Assembly (NCBI GenBank): GCA_039602395.1
Contig: JBCNJP010000027.1
Location: forward strand, 39,462,986 to 39,526,985
Reading direction: 5' to 3'
Length of the DNA: 64,000 bases
Source of the DNA: Deinandra increscens subsp. villosa
Lineage: Eukaryota; Streptophyta; Magnoliopsida; Asterales; Asteraceae
Shown in pieces: positions 1-11,300 of this stretch (positions within the stretch are counted from its first letter, which is position 1; the number at the start of each line of letters is the position of its first letter). Under the pieces are notes generated by a model. It was not told the DNA's origin, did no database searches, and saw only the letters and a program-made list of their open reading frames with translations. A program made the translations under genes and the position numbers.

Positions 1-1860
1 ATTGGTAAATAAGTGTTTATTGGTATTTAAAAGTTGTTTAAATATTTATTAAAATAAAAACAATAATAGTTTAAAAAAATAATTTTAAATAGAAATAAGA
101 TGAAAATTTATATGTGAGTGTCATGATTCCATAAATATAAATAAATAAAAATATAACATGATTATAGAATAGGATATAATTTCTAATAAAAAAGGATTTA
201 TTTATGGAGTAGATTGGGGAGGGAATAAAAAAAGATTTATTTATGGAGTAGATTTGGGAGGAAAAACTTTTGTGAGAATTAATCTAGTTTTGACATGTGT
301 CAATAGTTGTAATTGTTTATTATAGTAGGAAGATTTTTTTGTGTTTTTAACTTTTATTATCAAATAGAGGTAAGAATAATTTTTTTTTTCTTTTTTAAAT
401 AATCGAGTAAGTGAATATAGCTGGTTAAATTTTCTCACTGATAAACCTAAACGACTTTAAATGGCATGAGTGAGCGTATTTTGTAACCGAGCTCGCATAC
501 TAGATTTGTATATCAAGTTTTGATAACTTTTCGTCTTTTCGTAAAAATAATTCAAATTTTGGAAATATATTTTTTTATTATCTTATGTAAAATTATCAAT
601 TTCAAATACAAAATAATTTCAAATTTAAATTGTTTGTAATCAAAACGATATTGTTTTGATGACATCTAAAATACCTAACATTTTCATATTTATTTTCCCG
701 CTTATATAAATATTCAAGTTAATTACACAAATAAATAATAATCAAACTTTGAAACTTTAACATATTTGAGATCTTTTGATGTAACAAATTAACACCAACT
801 TTCATGAAAACGATCTTAAATTATACAAAATAACGGGTTTACTCTAAATAATAACATAAATTGTCATAAGGCTCGCTTCTTGTAACGCATTTGGGTCTAA
901 CATTATACTTGTAAGGCCTGGCGGAGTGGGTTCGGGGTTCTCCATCGGCTTCAAGGGCTTGGGCGGCTACACTGCCGCCACCCAAGCAGCTTCGGCAAAA
1001 AGGTTAGCCCCAACGGCTACATGTTACCACTACGGCTACTAAATGTATCTGGGTGTGATTGTTGGTTTTATCCCCACTTTTACCTTTATCACGCCCTCAT
1101 AAAATTCTTTAAAATTATATAAAAATTATAATTCTTTCTTTGTCCAACGTGACACACTCTTATTGGTTAATACCACTTCCACTTCTACCTCAAAATTCTA
1201 TCACTCCCCTCAATTTTAAGTTAATAAAAATAGTATTAAGTGATTAGTTAAATTAATTTTGTTGTTACTTTTGTTTTTCCTCTCAACACACAACTTTATA
1301 ATATGAATTGGTGGTATAATGAGTATACTTATGCAACATAACATTTAAGTTATAGGTTTAATACTTTGAGCGTTTGACTTCTAATTTTAAGTTTGTTATA
1401 GTGTCTTTTTGTATTTTCACTTTCCTTACATTGCGTTAGGGCAATATCCCTGTTTTGTGTACTCGTTTAATCCCTACAGCAACATGTGCATTGTAAATCT
1501 AGTTATTTTCTATAATTAACTGTTATCTTTTTAAACACACGTTCACAGTTTAATAAACCCTCATGTCCTGAGTGCGAGGGCGTTTATCACACTTATCAAG
1601 TCATTGGACTAGCTAACGCGACATTTAAAAGTCACATTATCGATCCTAACAAGATTAGAAATTTGATGTGTGTTTGCATTCTATCATGTTATACTCTTAG
1701 TGAGTATAGTATTTTTAGCGAGTATAGTATGTTTAAATATATTAATCTAATTAATTAAGTTCTTATTTATTTTAATTTATTCTATTTCATGCTTACTTAT
1801 ATAATTATTTATATATATTATATTGATAATTGGTAAGGTCTCTCACAAAATGCACTATTC
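1..1860. other. AT-rich intergenic DNA, no gene seen
   Basis: No supported gene is seen. The only structure noticed is a dispersed repeat at about 1303-1395 that resembles 6432-6525. Both copies share the string AATTGGTGGTATAATGAGTA and the following stretch that ends in TTCTAATTTTAA. A GC-richer island at about 910-1060 has no recognisable reading frame. Confidence 0.5.
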
Positions 1861-1884
1861 ATATCCTCACCTATAGGAACATGA

Positions 1885-2133
1885 CACGTGTCGTATTATT
1901 CCACAACTAATAATATGACACGTGTCATGTTCAACCAATAATAGATTGACACGTGTCATGTTCAACCAATAATAGATTGACACGTGTCGTAGTGGCTTTT
2001 TAAAATTTTACTGGTTGTGACACATAAGCACTATTCATATCAAGGACATTACGTGCGTGTTAGGCCATGCGGTGACACGTGGACACGTGTTAGGCCACGT
2101 GTCATATGTAGGCCAATACTTTTACGACACGTG
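1885..2133. promoter_or_regulatory. Cluster of eight CACGTG G-box/ABRE cores
   Basis: CACGTG occurs exactly at 1885, 1919, 1950, 1981, 2076, 2084, 2096 and 2128. The first four are the 10-bp palindrome GACACGTGTC, and two of them sit in a tandem unit of about 31 bp. CACGTG is the known core bound by bZIP and bHLH factors in ABA and light responses. Function here is inference. The cluster lies upstream of a Helitron-like terminus and about 1.3 kb upstream of the CYSTM gene. Confidence 0.55.
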
Positions 2134-2360
2134 GTCATGTGTTAGGTCACGTATGGTGATACGTGGCCACGAGACTTAAGCGCATGTGGTCAACTTTTAG
2201 ACCACTTTTAGATTTTTTGACTTTGCTCACAGCGTTTTGAAAAATGGGTGTTAGGCCGCGTGTCATGTACATGTGGTATTATTTTCAGACTTAAGCGCAA
2301 ATTGTAAACTTTTAAATCACTTTTAGAGTTTTTGACTTTGACCACGACGTTTCGGAAAAT

Positions 2361-2399
2361 AGGTGGCCCGCCGCAAAGCGCGGACGGGTCACCATCTTG
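2361..2399 (+). mobile_element. Helitron-like 3' terminus
   Basis: A GC-rich imperfect hairpin (CCCGCCGC AAA GCGCGGACGGG) is followed by a short spacer and CTTG, then T. This resembles the hairpin plus CTRR end of Helitrons, but the last four bases are CTTG instead of CTAG. Similar ends occur on the minus strand at 33548 and 37171. The 5' end of this element was not located. Confidence 0.4.
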
Positions 2400-3430
2400 T
2401 TATATAACAATAGATATTACTTCCAAAACCTATACATGCTAACAAAATTTTAACCCTCTATAAACCATTGGTCCTTAACATCCACCCATCCTAAGTATTT
2501 TCAAAATAACCCTCCCCACACAAATAACAAATACAATGTGTGTGAGATTAATGTAATAGTGGGTTTGGTTTTGTATTCTACAATTACAATGATATGTTTT
2601 GTTACAACCACTCCACCATTACAATGTCATGCTTTTTCTTAAATTTGCATGTCATCAATTTTGTATTTTATTCGTATAATATTCATATATGCTCTATAGG
2701 GCAATTAAATGAATTTTTAATAACTATGTTATAGTATAAAGATATTGAATTTTAATAATCTAAAATATAAGATATCTAACGATAGATAGTAATCTATACT
2801 GTGTGTTTAATCAATGATACTATTGAATGAAATGGAGAAAATTTAACAAAAAGAACACCCGTAAACTAAGTGTAAATGATTATGGTATTTGAATTGTCCT
2901 TGACAACCACACGAGAGAGTACAAGTTGAGAGGGTATTATTAGTCAAACTGACATTATGGATTATTGTTACTAATGAGTCGATTTGGATTACTAAAATTC
3001 TTTTTTTTTCTTTCTAAAATATAAATCTTGATTTAATAGCTTAGACACCCTAGCTCTGAACTTGTTGACATCAGGAATTGCTTTGGTTGAGGTGAAAATA
3101 CGTCCGATACCGCTTGGGAACATCACCCCACCTCCGTATACCGCAATTTCAACATCAAAGTGGGATCACCATCCTAATTCAAGAAAAATTTCTCAAGCAA
3201 CAGGACGACCCAAGTTAAAGAAGCAAGAAAAAATCATAAAAGCGGAAACACCACACCCTATATCAGGATAGAGACATAGAAAAAGTGGGAGAGCTTGACC
3301 CACTCCCTTGACCCTAATAATAATGAAGTCTATTTGTTCTTAACCTCATTTCAACAAATCCAACCTCTTTATAATATTTTAACCTTTTATATATATGTTC
3401 AACAATTTTTTCTATATATTCAATGTACAC
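2400..3430. other. Intergenic DNA with a possible minus-strand coding remnant
   Basis: Most of this stretch is AT-rich with nothing recognisable. At about 3010-3160 the minus strand reads a natural-looking peptide containing EIAVYGGGVMFPSGIGRIFT, preceded by an in-frame stop. I could not assign a family. It may be a gene relic or chance. Confidence 0.2.
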
Positions 3431-3459
3431 ACCATTGATCACTTTGTAAATTAAACGTG

Positions 3460-3758
3460 ATGAATGAACCAAAATATGCTTATCCGTACCCCTACCCTGT
3501 TCAGGGAGGAGGATACTATCAAGGTCCGCCGGTGATGGCACCACCACAATATGTCGCCGCACCTCCTCCACGAAGAGAAGCTGGTTTCCTTGAAGGCTGG
3601 TAATATATTTAATTTCTTTTCTTTCACTTTATTCTTATTAATTTTGAAATATTAATTAAATGAATATAAATTGATTTTGATGATGCAGTCTTGCGGCTCT
3701 GTGTTGCTGCTGTCTTCTTGATGAGTGTTGCTGTGACCCAACCATCATTTTCTTCTAA
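3460..3758 (+). CDS. CYSTM family small cysteine-rich transmembrane protein (two exons)
   Basis: The gene has exons at 3460-3599 and 3689-3758. The intron is GT-AG (GTAATA to GATGCAG), and the joined frame is 69 aa. The N-terminal half is rich in Pro, Tyr and Gly (PYPYPVQGGGYYQGPP). The C-terminal end carries GFLEGCLAALCCCCLLDECC, the hallmark of plant CYSTM proteins, which are short tail-anchored membrane proteins linked to stress responses. The codon split at the junction (TG|T) creates the first Cys of the motif, which supports the intron. The ATG at 3460 gives the complete Pro/Tyr-rich head; a second ATG at 3464 is out of frame. A TATA-like stretch (TTTTATATATA) lies about 70 bp upstream. 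The protein probably sits in the plasma membrane or an endomembrane; that is inferred from the family. Confidence 0.85.
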
Positions 3759-4400
3759 AATATATATATCATCGGCTTTATATATGAATATAAATTGTAT
3801 TCTCTTCTTGTTTTAGATTTAAGTAATATGTATTTATTTTCTAATTTATGGTGTCATGCCATGTTCTAAAAACTAACTACTATGAGTTTCTGTTTGCGTG
3901 CGTTTTCACAATAATTATTCCTTTTTCTACAAAGTGGAATTTCGGTTTTAAATGTTTTGTTATGAAATTTGAGAACAACACATAGTTAAGACATGGTTAA
4001 GTTTTTTTCTTTTTAACAGCTGAATTAAATTTCACCCAAAAGAGTGGCTGGCTGATACAAACACAAGTAATTTTATTTGATTATTAGCATGTTGATCAGT
4101 TGATTTAATTAATATTTACTTGGCTTGTGAATGTAACTAAATACCTCAAAAGATTCATGTAAAAGCTATCGACAATTCGACATAAATAATATATTGATGA
4201 TTATCTTATATAGAGTTACAAAGATTATTACAATTGTATTAGGGTTTCAATTTAGGAAAAAAAAATCATTCTATTCATAGAGGAAACCATCGGGTCAAAA
4301 CCCTAAAAGGGCGTCTTTACATGGGCCTGCTAAGATTAGGCTCCTTAGAGATTTGGTCTTGCTCTTCGAGCTTTGTCCTGATTAGGTTCTTAGGGCATGT
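3759..4400. other. 3' flank of the CYSTM gene, no gene seen
   Basis: AT-rich sequence that probably contains the 3' UTR of the upstream gene. No second gene or clear repeat was seen. Confidence 0.5.
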
Positions 4401-4408
4401 GGTATGCT

Positions 4409-5054
4409 TAGGGGTGTTCAAAAACCGGGTACCCGGACTTTCGGATATTCGAATTTCGGGTATCCGAAAATTTCGGAATTTGGATTTCGGTTTCCATGTC
4501 CAATTCCGAAATTTCAGATTCCCGGAATTCCGGGTATCCGAAATTTCGGACTTGGAATTGGAAAGTTAATTGGATATCCGAAAATGATTTTTTTTTTAAA
4601 TAAACAACAATTTCAAATTTAAATAGACATAAACGTGTTCCCACTTGTTTGTTACCTAAGTTCGAACTAAAAAAAACGACAAAAGAAATAAACATGGTTC
4701 AAGTCTTCTAAATACAAATCAAATTAACCAAAAAAAAAACATATTAGATAATATTAATCGCGATATCGCATAAACATCCTTCATTCAACTTGGCATAATG
4801 CAATTCAAACTTGATCCACCACTTGGCTTAATGCAATTCTTATTTTTTTTATATAAAAAATATTTTAATTTATTAAAACTTTCGGATATCCGGGTACCCG
4901 AAACTTCCGAAATATCTAAAAACTAAATTCCAAGTCCAAGTCCGAAAATTCGGATATCCGAGTTTCGGGTATCCAAAATTTTCGGAAAATTCGGGTACGG
5001 AATTTCGGAAAATTCGGATACGTGTTCGGACTCGGATATTTTTGAACACCCCTA
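4409..5054. mobile_element. Non-autonomous hAT-type element with 8-bp TSD
   Basis: Terminal inverted repeats start TAGGGGTGTTCAAAAA and end TTTTTGAACACCCCTA. They are flanked by GGTATGCT (4401-4408) and GGTATACT (5055-5062), a near-perfect 8-bp target-site duplication typical of hAT. The 646-bp body encodes no transposase. Both subterminal regions are packed with variants of TTTCGGATATCCG and TTCGGGTACCCG, which could be transposase-binding motifs (inference). Confidence 0.8.
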
Positions 5055-5062
5055 GGTATACT

Positions 5063-6522
5063 CGTGTTAAATTGGTGACGTTAAAGTGGCACGTGAGTGA
5101 TTACTGAATAACACGACACTTTAACACCAAGTGTGATATACATGGTGTTAAAATTTGGTGTTAAACATAAAAAATAAAAATAAAAAAGTAAATGGAATGT
5201 TTTGATTGGACAAAGCCACAACACATTCTCACTTCATGGCGTTGTAAACATCACGCAACCAACCTCCACGCCATCTTCACGCCTTGGTGGAAATGGTATG
5301 GCGCCGTTGAGATGAAGCCATGTAGGCATGGCGCCGCAGAATGTGAATGTACACCGGGTGCCCTTATCTCTTCAAGTCTCTCAGTCTAGTTATGTTAGAC
5401 TTAAACAGGATGCTTTTCTCCGGAGATTTGTCTTGCTATGTTTATTAGCATTAATTCTAATATCCTGATTAGCAATCTCCATCATCTCTTCCTAATCTGT
5501 AACCCTCAGTCTGTGTTCTAGTGTTCTAATTTCCGAAAGCTTTCACTCAAATCTTTTATGTTATTTGTGACCAAGAGAGAATTGAAATAAAAAAGAACTT
5601 CAATCGAATTTGTAAAAGGGAGTTGCCCTTTTATTTGCACTTCAAGTTGAGGTAAATCATTTATTATTTACATTTCTTTAAATTTGTGTAATATTGTTTA
5701 TTCGAGGAATTTGAGTCTTGAACTACTATTTTGACATTTTATCTAAAACTAAATGTCTCTTTGTAATAAATCTTGCTTTAATAAAGTCTTCATGCTATAA
5801 AAACTAAAAAAACATAAACTAGAAGCTGAATTCGATTGATAAAACCTGTCCCTATAAAAAAAAAGTTGAAATGGAAAGTATTCTTCACTAAAATTCCTAA
5901 CTACTTAAAAGATAACGAGCCTATATATAACGAGGGTTATACCTTGATGGTTGGAAAAAGCCTCAATTTTAGGTTCGCTTTAGGTTTTAAAATGGTTGGA
6001 TCACTCTTATATAAAAGTTCGTATACAACCTCACGAGCCAGCGATAGAGAATGTCTTACTATAATTGCATAAAACACAAAAGAAAAGTAATAATTATTTC
6101 GTAAATTTTCATATATATAATTTCAAGTTTGTATGAATATCTTTATTTTGTTGTTTTTTAGCGGAATAATTTTTTTTTTTCCTTTTATCTAAGCTTAATG
6201 AATTTAGTATAAGAGTTGATGGTATAACCGATATAAAAGTGTATCATAACTTTTACGTCTTTATAAGCTTAATGCTATTAGAGTTTGATTCAAATTTTAA
6301 CGTCCTTATGTAGTTTATCATATTCTTGTTTTATTTATATAGTGTTATAACAATGCAACTGTGTTGCGTATTCGTTTCGTCTCTGTTCTTTTTTTTTGGA
6401 TTTTTTACAAGTGCGACGAATTTAGCACATAAATTGGTGGTATAATGAGTATTTGTAGTCGTGTAACATAACTTTCATGTAGTAAACTTGATACTTTAAA
6501 CGTTTATCTTCTAATTTTAATA
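5063..6522. other. Intergenic AT-rich DNA
   Basis: No supported gene is seen. The end of this stretch (6432-6522) is a copy of the dispersed repeat also present near 1303-1395. The TIR element that begins at 6523 interrupts that repeat. Confidence 0.45.
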
Positions 6523-7081
6523 CTAAGGGGGTGTTTGATAAGCTCTTACCCAGTCCGGTAGGAGCTGACCACTTACCGGGTAAGTGGTCAGGGCGTTTGA
6601 TATTGTTAAAGCCCAACTCTGACCGAATCATTTAATTTTTCTTCACTGATCGAATCAATTAACTAATCCTCTAACCCTAAAACAAATACAGCGGCGTTTT
6701 TCAAGAACCCTCCTCCGCTGCACGCAGTGGCGCTCCAAGAACCCTCCTCCGCCGCTCAACTCCTCCCAGCCTCCACCTTCGTCGTTCCTGCCTAATTTTT
6801 TATGAGCATTCACAAATTAATTACTTGAATTTAATGAAAATTCATGAGAGAGAATTAGAGAGAGGGAGATACCAGCGAGATATACAGACCAATTGGGATG
6901 TGAATCCAGTTGAAGGGTCACCGTTGACGGCGAGGGAGTTGAGTTCGACGGTGAAATTGGAAGTTTGGTCGTTGTTGGTTTTGGTTGATGGATTTGAAGT
7001 GAATTTGGAAGTTTCGTCGTCGGTGATTTTGGTTTGATGGATCGAAGGTTGTAGAAATCTGTTTTGGGTGATAAATCTTAG

Positions 7082-7864
7082 TCATAATAAAACAATAAAA
7101 TTTGTGCCATGTGTCTCATTTATAAAGGGTCCATGTCATCAGCGTCACATGTCAAGCTCATAATCAATTACCAATTTAGTAAATCATCAATTAACATTAA
7201 TTACCAATTTTGTCAAAACTAAATTCTTATTTTAAAATTTTGATAAAATTAACCGGGGTCTCCCCTCTAGTGGGCTTGGGGCTTGGGGAGTTCAAAGTGG
7301 GCCAGGCGGCTTCTAAGGCTGCGATGGGGAAAGTGAACAAGCACGAGAAAGCGTGCATTGAAAATCAACATTTGTTTGTTCCTTTTGCTTTTGACACTTT
7401 TGGGTTCCTCGCCTCTGAGGCTGTGGAAACCCTGAGTAGAGTTCAACGGGTCATGCATGGTAATGTGGTGACCTCTGGTGCTAGGGATGTTGTTTTCACA
7501 AGGCTCAGTTTTGCTATTCAGAAAGGCTTGGCGGCGCAGCTTGTTGCCCGTCTCCCTTACCCGCGGGGGTGATTGTCCACTTGTATTTGTATTTTTGTGT
7601 GTTCTTAATGGTGAGTTTATATAGAAATAAAATTAATGTAGATTTGATTAATCTACTCAATCATTTTAGAATTTTTGTGTAAAGTAATCAACAAATTGTC
7701 AAACCTAATAAATTGTTAAATGTATTAAATTATTATTTAATATATTATAAGAATTTTATATCAATAATAATTATCAAATTTTCAATCATTATTTGTTTTT
7801 TTTGTATTTATCTAATATTGTGAATATATATTCAGCCCGTGTAATACACGGGTTACTAACCTAG
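7082..7864 (+). mobile_element. Non-autonomous Helitron (copy 1)
   Basis: It starts TCATAATAAAACAATAAAAT. It ends with the perfect hairpin CCCGTG-TAATA-CACGGG (7836-7852), then TTACTAAC and CTAG (7861-7864) followed by T. This is the classic Helitron TC...hairpin-CTAG|T layout. It is homologous to the copy at 16179-16577 over most of its length, apart from a 374-bp insertion at 7253-7626. Confidence 0.8.
7253..7626 (+). mobile_element. 5'-truncated retro-inserted coding fragment (LINE-like) with 10-bp TSD
   Basis: The insertion is flanked by the direct repeat ATAAAATTAA (7243-7252 and 7627-7636). The related Helitron at 16179 has the same site uninterrupted. The insert reads open to a stop at about 7572 and includes KACIENQHLFVPFAFDTFG and FTRLSFAIQKGLAAQLVARL. 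From memory this resembles the C-terminal segment of reverse-transcriptase-like proteins repeated in plant genomes; that assignment is unverified. A C-terminal piece plus a short 3' tail between TSDs fits a 5'-truncated LINE-type insertion. A diverged piece of the same tail (GGCGGCGTAGCTTGTTGTCC) recurs at about 8162. Confidence 0.6.
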
Positions 7865-8374
7865 TTAATTATATACTCAAAATTTATTTTTTTTATTTTA
7901 TTTTCACAAAAATGTTTTTAATACATAATAAACAAATAGCTATATACATTACTCGGTCAACTCTTACCAGTCAGCTACTATCAAATACTAAAGTTTCAAC
8001 TAGTGTTTCTTACTCAATCAGCTCTTACTCTCTCAGCTCTAACTCAATCACTTTTACCCAGTTAACAACTATCAAACAACCCCTTAGTTATTTATATTTT
8101 CATTTCCATATATCGTTCGTTGTTATTCTCGAGACAATACACACATAATATATCTAGTTATGGCGGCGTAGCTTGTTGTCCGTCTTTTCGGCATTACGAC
8201 TTGATGTCGTGTGTATTTTCCGATTATGTTATTATCACTAGTTTTATTAAAAATATAAAAAATATACGGACAAAAATTGTGACCTACTCATACTGAATTC
8301 ACAAGACGGTTATGCCGTTCACGGATAAAATTTCCCAAAAAGAGAAGGCTTTCCATGCATCCAATCTCATCGTC

Positions 8375-8532
8375 CACGTGTCTTATATGAGACAATCTAA
8401 GCCCTTCATTTACAATTCCTGCTACAGTCAGTTACGGGTAGCTCACGAAACCAAATCGGTCCGTTAAATTCAAAATCCACGACTTACAACCTGCCCCGAA
8501 AAACACTCGGGCAGATATTCTGCCCTATAAAT
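8375..8532 (+). promoter_or_regulatory. Promoter of the GTE gene: G-box and TATA box
   Basis: A TATA box (TATAAAT, 8526-8532) lies about 230 bp upstream of the ATG, and a G-box CACGTG lies at 8375-8380. The 5' UTR is inferred to start near 8555-8565. Confidence 0.5.
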
Positions 8533-8762
8533 TTGATACGATGGGGACCTCAGTATCTCACTCGCTTTCTTGTAGCGTGGGAACGACGGCCTAAAATCCG
8601 AACCCACGCCTCACTCCCACCGGCGAGCTTTCTCCGGCGACACTCTCCGTTCACAACTCCATGGATTCCGGCCATTTTTTTGCTGGCGATTAGTCACCGG
8701 AACCTGAAAATAGCATTCTGATTCGACGAGCCCTTTCCTTGTATACCGTCATTGTGATTTCT

Positions 8763-10369
8763 ATGGCATCTGCGATGTTAACAACCAGAAATGGCCCACG
8801 CTCGAGTGATTACACTAACAATGGTAGTCTTAACTACATGAGATTACAGAACTTCTCAAACCCTAACCCTAGCCCTAACTCTAGCCATTTCTTCGCCGGT
8901 AACACAAGCAGAGATGTAATCTGGAGAAATCACCAACAGCTTCCTCCGCGTTCTGCATTCGTCGGATCATCGATAAATTCCGTACCGGCGAACACCTCCG
9001 GCTACAGGTACATTACATTTCGTCTTGGCTCGTACACTAGAAGAGAGCTTCGCGAGCTGAAAAAGGTGTTAATGACGGACCTTCAACGCGTACGGATCCT
9101 CCGGCAATGGCTCTGTTCGACATCATCGACGCGTAAAACGAGTTGTCATCTTCCGCGATTGGAGTTCCGAGCGGCTCCAGAAGCTTTTTTCACAGTTACA
9201 GGACCTCAAAAGAGTGCAGCTCCGGTGCCGCCGGTGAGAGATAGGAAGAAGCAGTGCGGCGGCCGTACGACCAAAGCGCAGAGAAGGAAGACGATGATGA
9301 GAGAATGTGGACAGATTTTAGGTAAACTGATGAGGCACAAGAACGGTTGGGTTTTCAATACTCCAGTTGATGCGGCTGCATTGAAGCTTTATGATTATCA
9401 TAACATCATCAGTAATCCGATGGATCTCGGCACTATTAAATCGAAGCTGAGTAAAAACGGGTACGATTCTCCGATGGCATTCGCATCGGATGTGCGACTG
9501 ACGTTCCAGAACGCCATGGTGTATAACGGTAAGGGTTCTCATGTTTTCGAGATGGCAGAACGTCTTCTTTTGCTGTTTGAAGATATGTTCAGATCAATGC
9601 ATCAGAAATCTGTTGTAAACGAAACGAAGAAGCAAAATCGTGCTGCCAAGGTGGTTCCTAATGCGATAATTGTTGAAGAAACACCAGTGGTTAGGGTTTC
9701 GAACAAGCGGGAGATGACAGAAGAGGAGAAATCAGAACTGGCAGGCATCTTTTGGAATCTGCAATTAGGGCAAGAAGGGATGAATCAGATAATGGCTATT
9801 GTACAGAAAAGGGTTTCTGGTTTAGAACACCAAGGGAATGAAATTGAGCTTGATCTTGCAGTTCTTGATAACGATACACTCTGGGAGCTGCACGGATTCG
9901 TCAAGGAGCTCGTTTCGAATTTGATTCCATCGTCCAACTATGTAAGCATTTGATATTGTTGTACATTTGGTACTTGATTTTGGCTGATGATTCTTGTTGA
10001 ATCAATTGGATTGTTTGGATATCAGTCTGCAGGCGGCAATGGGCATTTGGTGGAACAAGAAGAAGAAGAAGAATGTAGGAAAAGGGGGGATGGTGGAGAA
10101 GAGGACATTGATATAGGAGAGGAGATGCATTCAACCGTCTTCCCTTCAATCGAGATCGAGAAGGATACTGTGAATGTTAGCAGCAGCAGCAGTGAGTCAA
10201 GCTCTGACAGTGATTCATCATCCAGTGGTAATCATCTCTTTGAATGCATGAATTGTTTGTTTGAATGTTCTGTAAATGGTGTCATTATTTGTTTGCAGAT
10301 TCTTCTGGGTCAGGGACTTATAATGAACTGGAGGAGGTAAACTCAACACCAAAGGTGGTGGTTCCATGA
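8763..10369 (+). CDS. Bromodomain and NET (BET) transcription factor, GTE family
   Basis: Exons are 8763-9941, 10026-10227 and 10299-10369, with GT-AG introns and consistent phases; the product is 483 aa. GTE proteins bind acetylated histones in the nucleus and recruit transcription machinery. Residues about 84-116 (FRLGSYTRRELRELKKVL) match the conserved GTE N-terminal helix. The bromodomain spans about 179-280, with KNGWVF, the YHNIISNPMDLGTIKSKL helix and the acetyl-lysine-binding Asn in MVYNGKGS (about residue 255). The NET domain spans about 317-386 (MTEEEKSELAGIFWNL to WELHGFVKEL). Exon 2 gives an acidic and serine-rich tail. I chose the ATG at 8763 (MASAMLTTRN) because the upstream in-frame codon is TTG. 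A possible splice donor in exon 3 (GAG|GTAAAC) leaves the last 13 or so residues uncertain. Confidence 0.9.
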
Positions 10370-10383
10370 TTTGAGGTTGAACA

Positions 10384-10410
10384 AGGGAGGGAGGGAGGGA
10401 GGGAGGGAGG
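10384..10410. repeat. (GGGA)n microsatellite
   Basis: About six GGGA/GGAG units lie 15 bp after the GTE stop codon, inside the probable 3' UTR. Confidence 0.8.
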
Positions 10411-10744
10411 ATATTAGAGTTTTTGCAGATGTAGTAGCACATAGTTGTAAAGGGATTAGCAAGACTGACTGACTGATGATTGAAGGAAGATTTAGGTAGT
10501 TAATTAATGACACTTAGGAGTATGCAGTCAGAAAATGCAGCAGCATGCCAGCATAGATATGTAAATAGGAAGGAAAACTATCTTTTGTTGCAGTAGTAAA
10601 TGAAAATCATTTTGTGGGCTCATGATTTATTTTTTCCTTTCTGTGGTATTACTTTTTAGCATCCAATTCATATTGTATATGAATCTTGAAGAATGTGTAT
10701 CAACTGCATATCTGAAATTGAGATACTATTATTTGTGAACACCA

Positions 10745-11300
10745 TGGGTGATGATGCACCAAGAGGGTGTGCATCACTTTGGTAATGGTTCCTAATGACT
10801 TGCGGAAATGAATTCAGTCGGAAAAACTAGTTGAACCGGAAACTAGTCCAGTCGGAACTTGTGTGGTTCAACAGGAAATAGAAAATTTAAGTCTATTAAA
10901 AGTGAATTAACATTAAAGACGTTTAATGTGAAGGTTTATTAATTTAATTTTGAGTGTTTCACAAGGCTACTAAACACTATAAATAAAGCCTAATGAGTTG
11001 AGGCTCCACAAACTAAGAATTCTTTCTCTTCATCAAATCTCTCGCAAGAAATTCTCCAACTTCTTCAAGATCTTCAAGAACATCAAGGTATATAGGGTTT
11101 AGAGTCATCTTGTCCGTATAATCGGTTAGGCGATTGTACCCTGGGAAACAAAACGGGATCTTCGATAGACCTGAAATTTGTTTTTAATGGGACCCGGGTA
11201 TTGACCCAAAGCCTTCGCCAAGGTTTTCCAAATTCTTTTCATAAACCTTTCTTCTTGTCACCTAAAATCTTCTCATGAACAATATGTTATAAAAAAATTT
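10745..11300 (+). other. Unassigned stretch with a TATA-like box, possible solo LTR
   Basis: A TATA box (CTATAAATAA, about 10977) is followed by a C/T-rich leader (TTCTTTCTCTTCATC). This recalls an LTR or a promoter, but no paired repeat, PBS or coding sequence was found. Confidence 0.2.

Larger units (their letters stand above)
6523..8087. mobile_element. TIR element carrying nested insertions
   Basis: The left end reads CTAAGGGGGTGTTTGATA and the right end TATCAAACAACCCCTTAG, so the termini are inverted repeats. The subterminal sequences also match in inverted orientation (CTCTTACCCAGT and the complement near 8050). A clean target duplication was not found; TAA/TTA flanks hint at a PIF-like origin, but this is unproven. 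The body contains a C-rich segment with coding character (about 6700-7040) that may be a captured gene piece, plus a Helitron at 7082-7864. Confidence 0.6.

Noticed and set aside
3314..3571. 85-codon minus-strand open frame
   Set aside because: It is antisense to exon 1 of the CYSTM gene and matches nothing I know.
8533..8721. 62-codon plus-strand frame before the GTE gene
   Set aside because: It lies in the probable 5' UTR and has no family features. It could be an upstream ORF at most.
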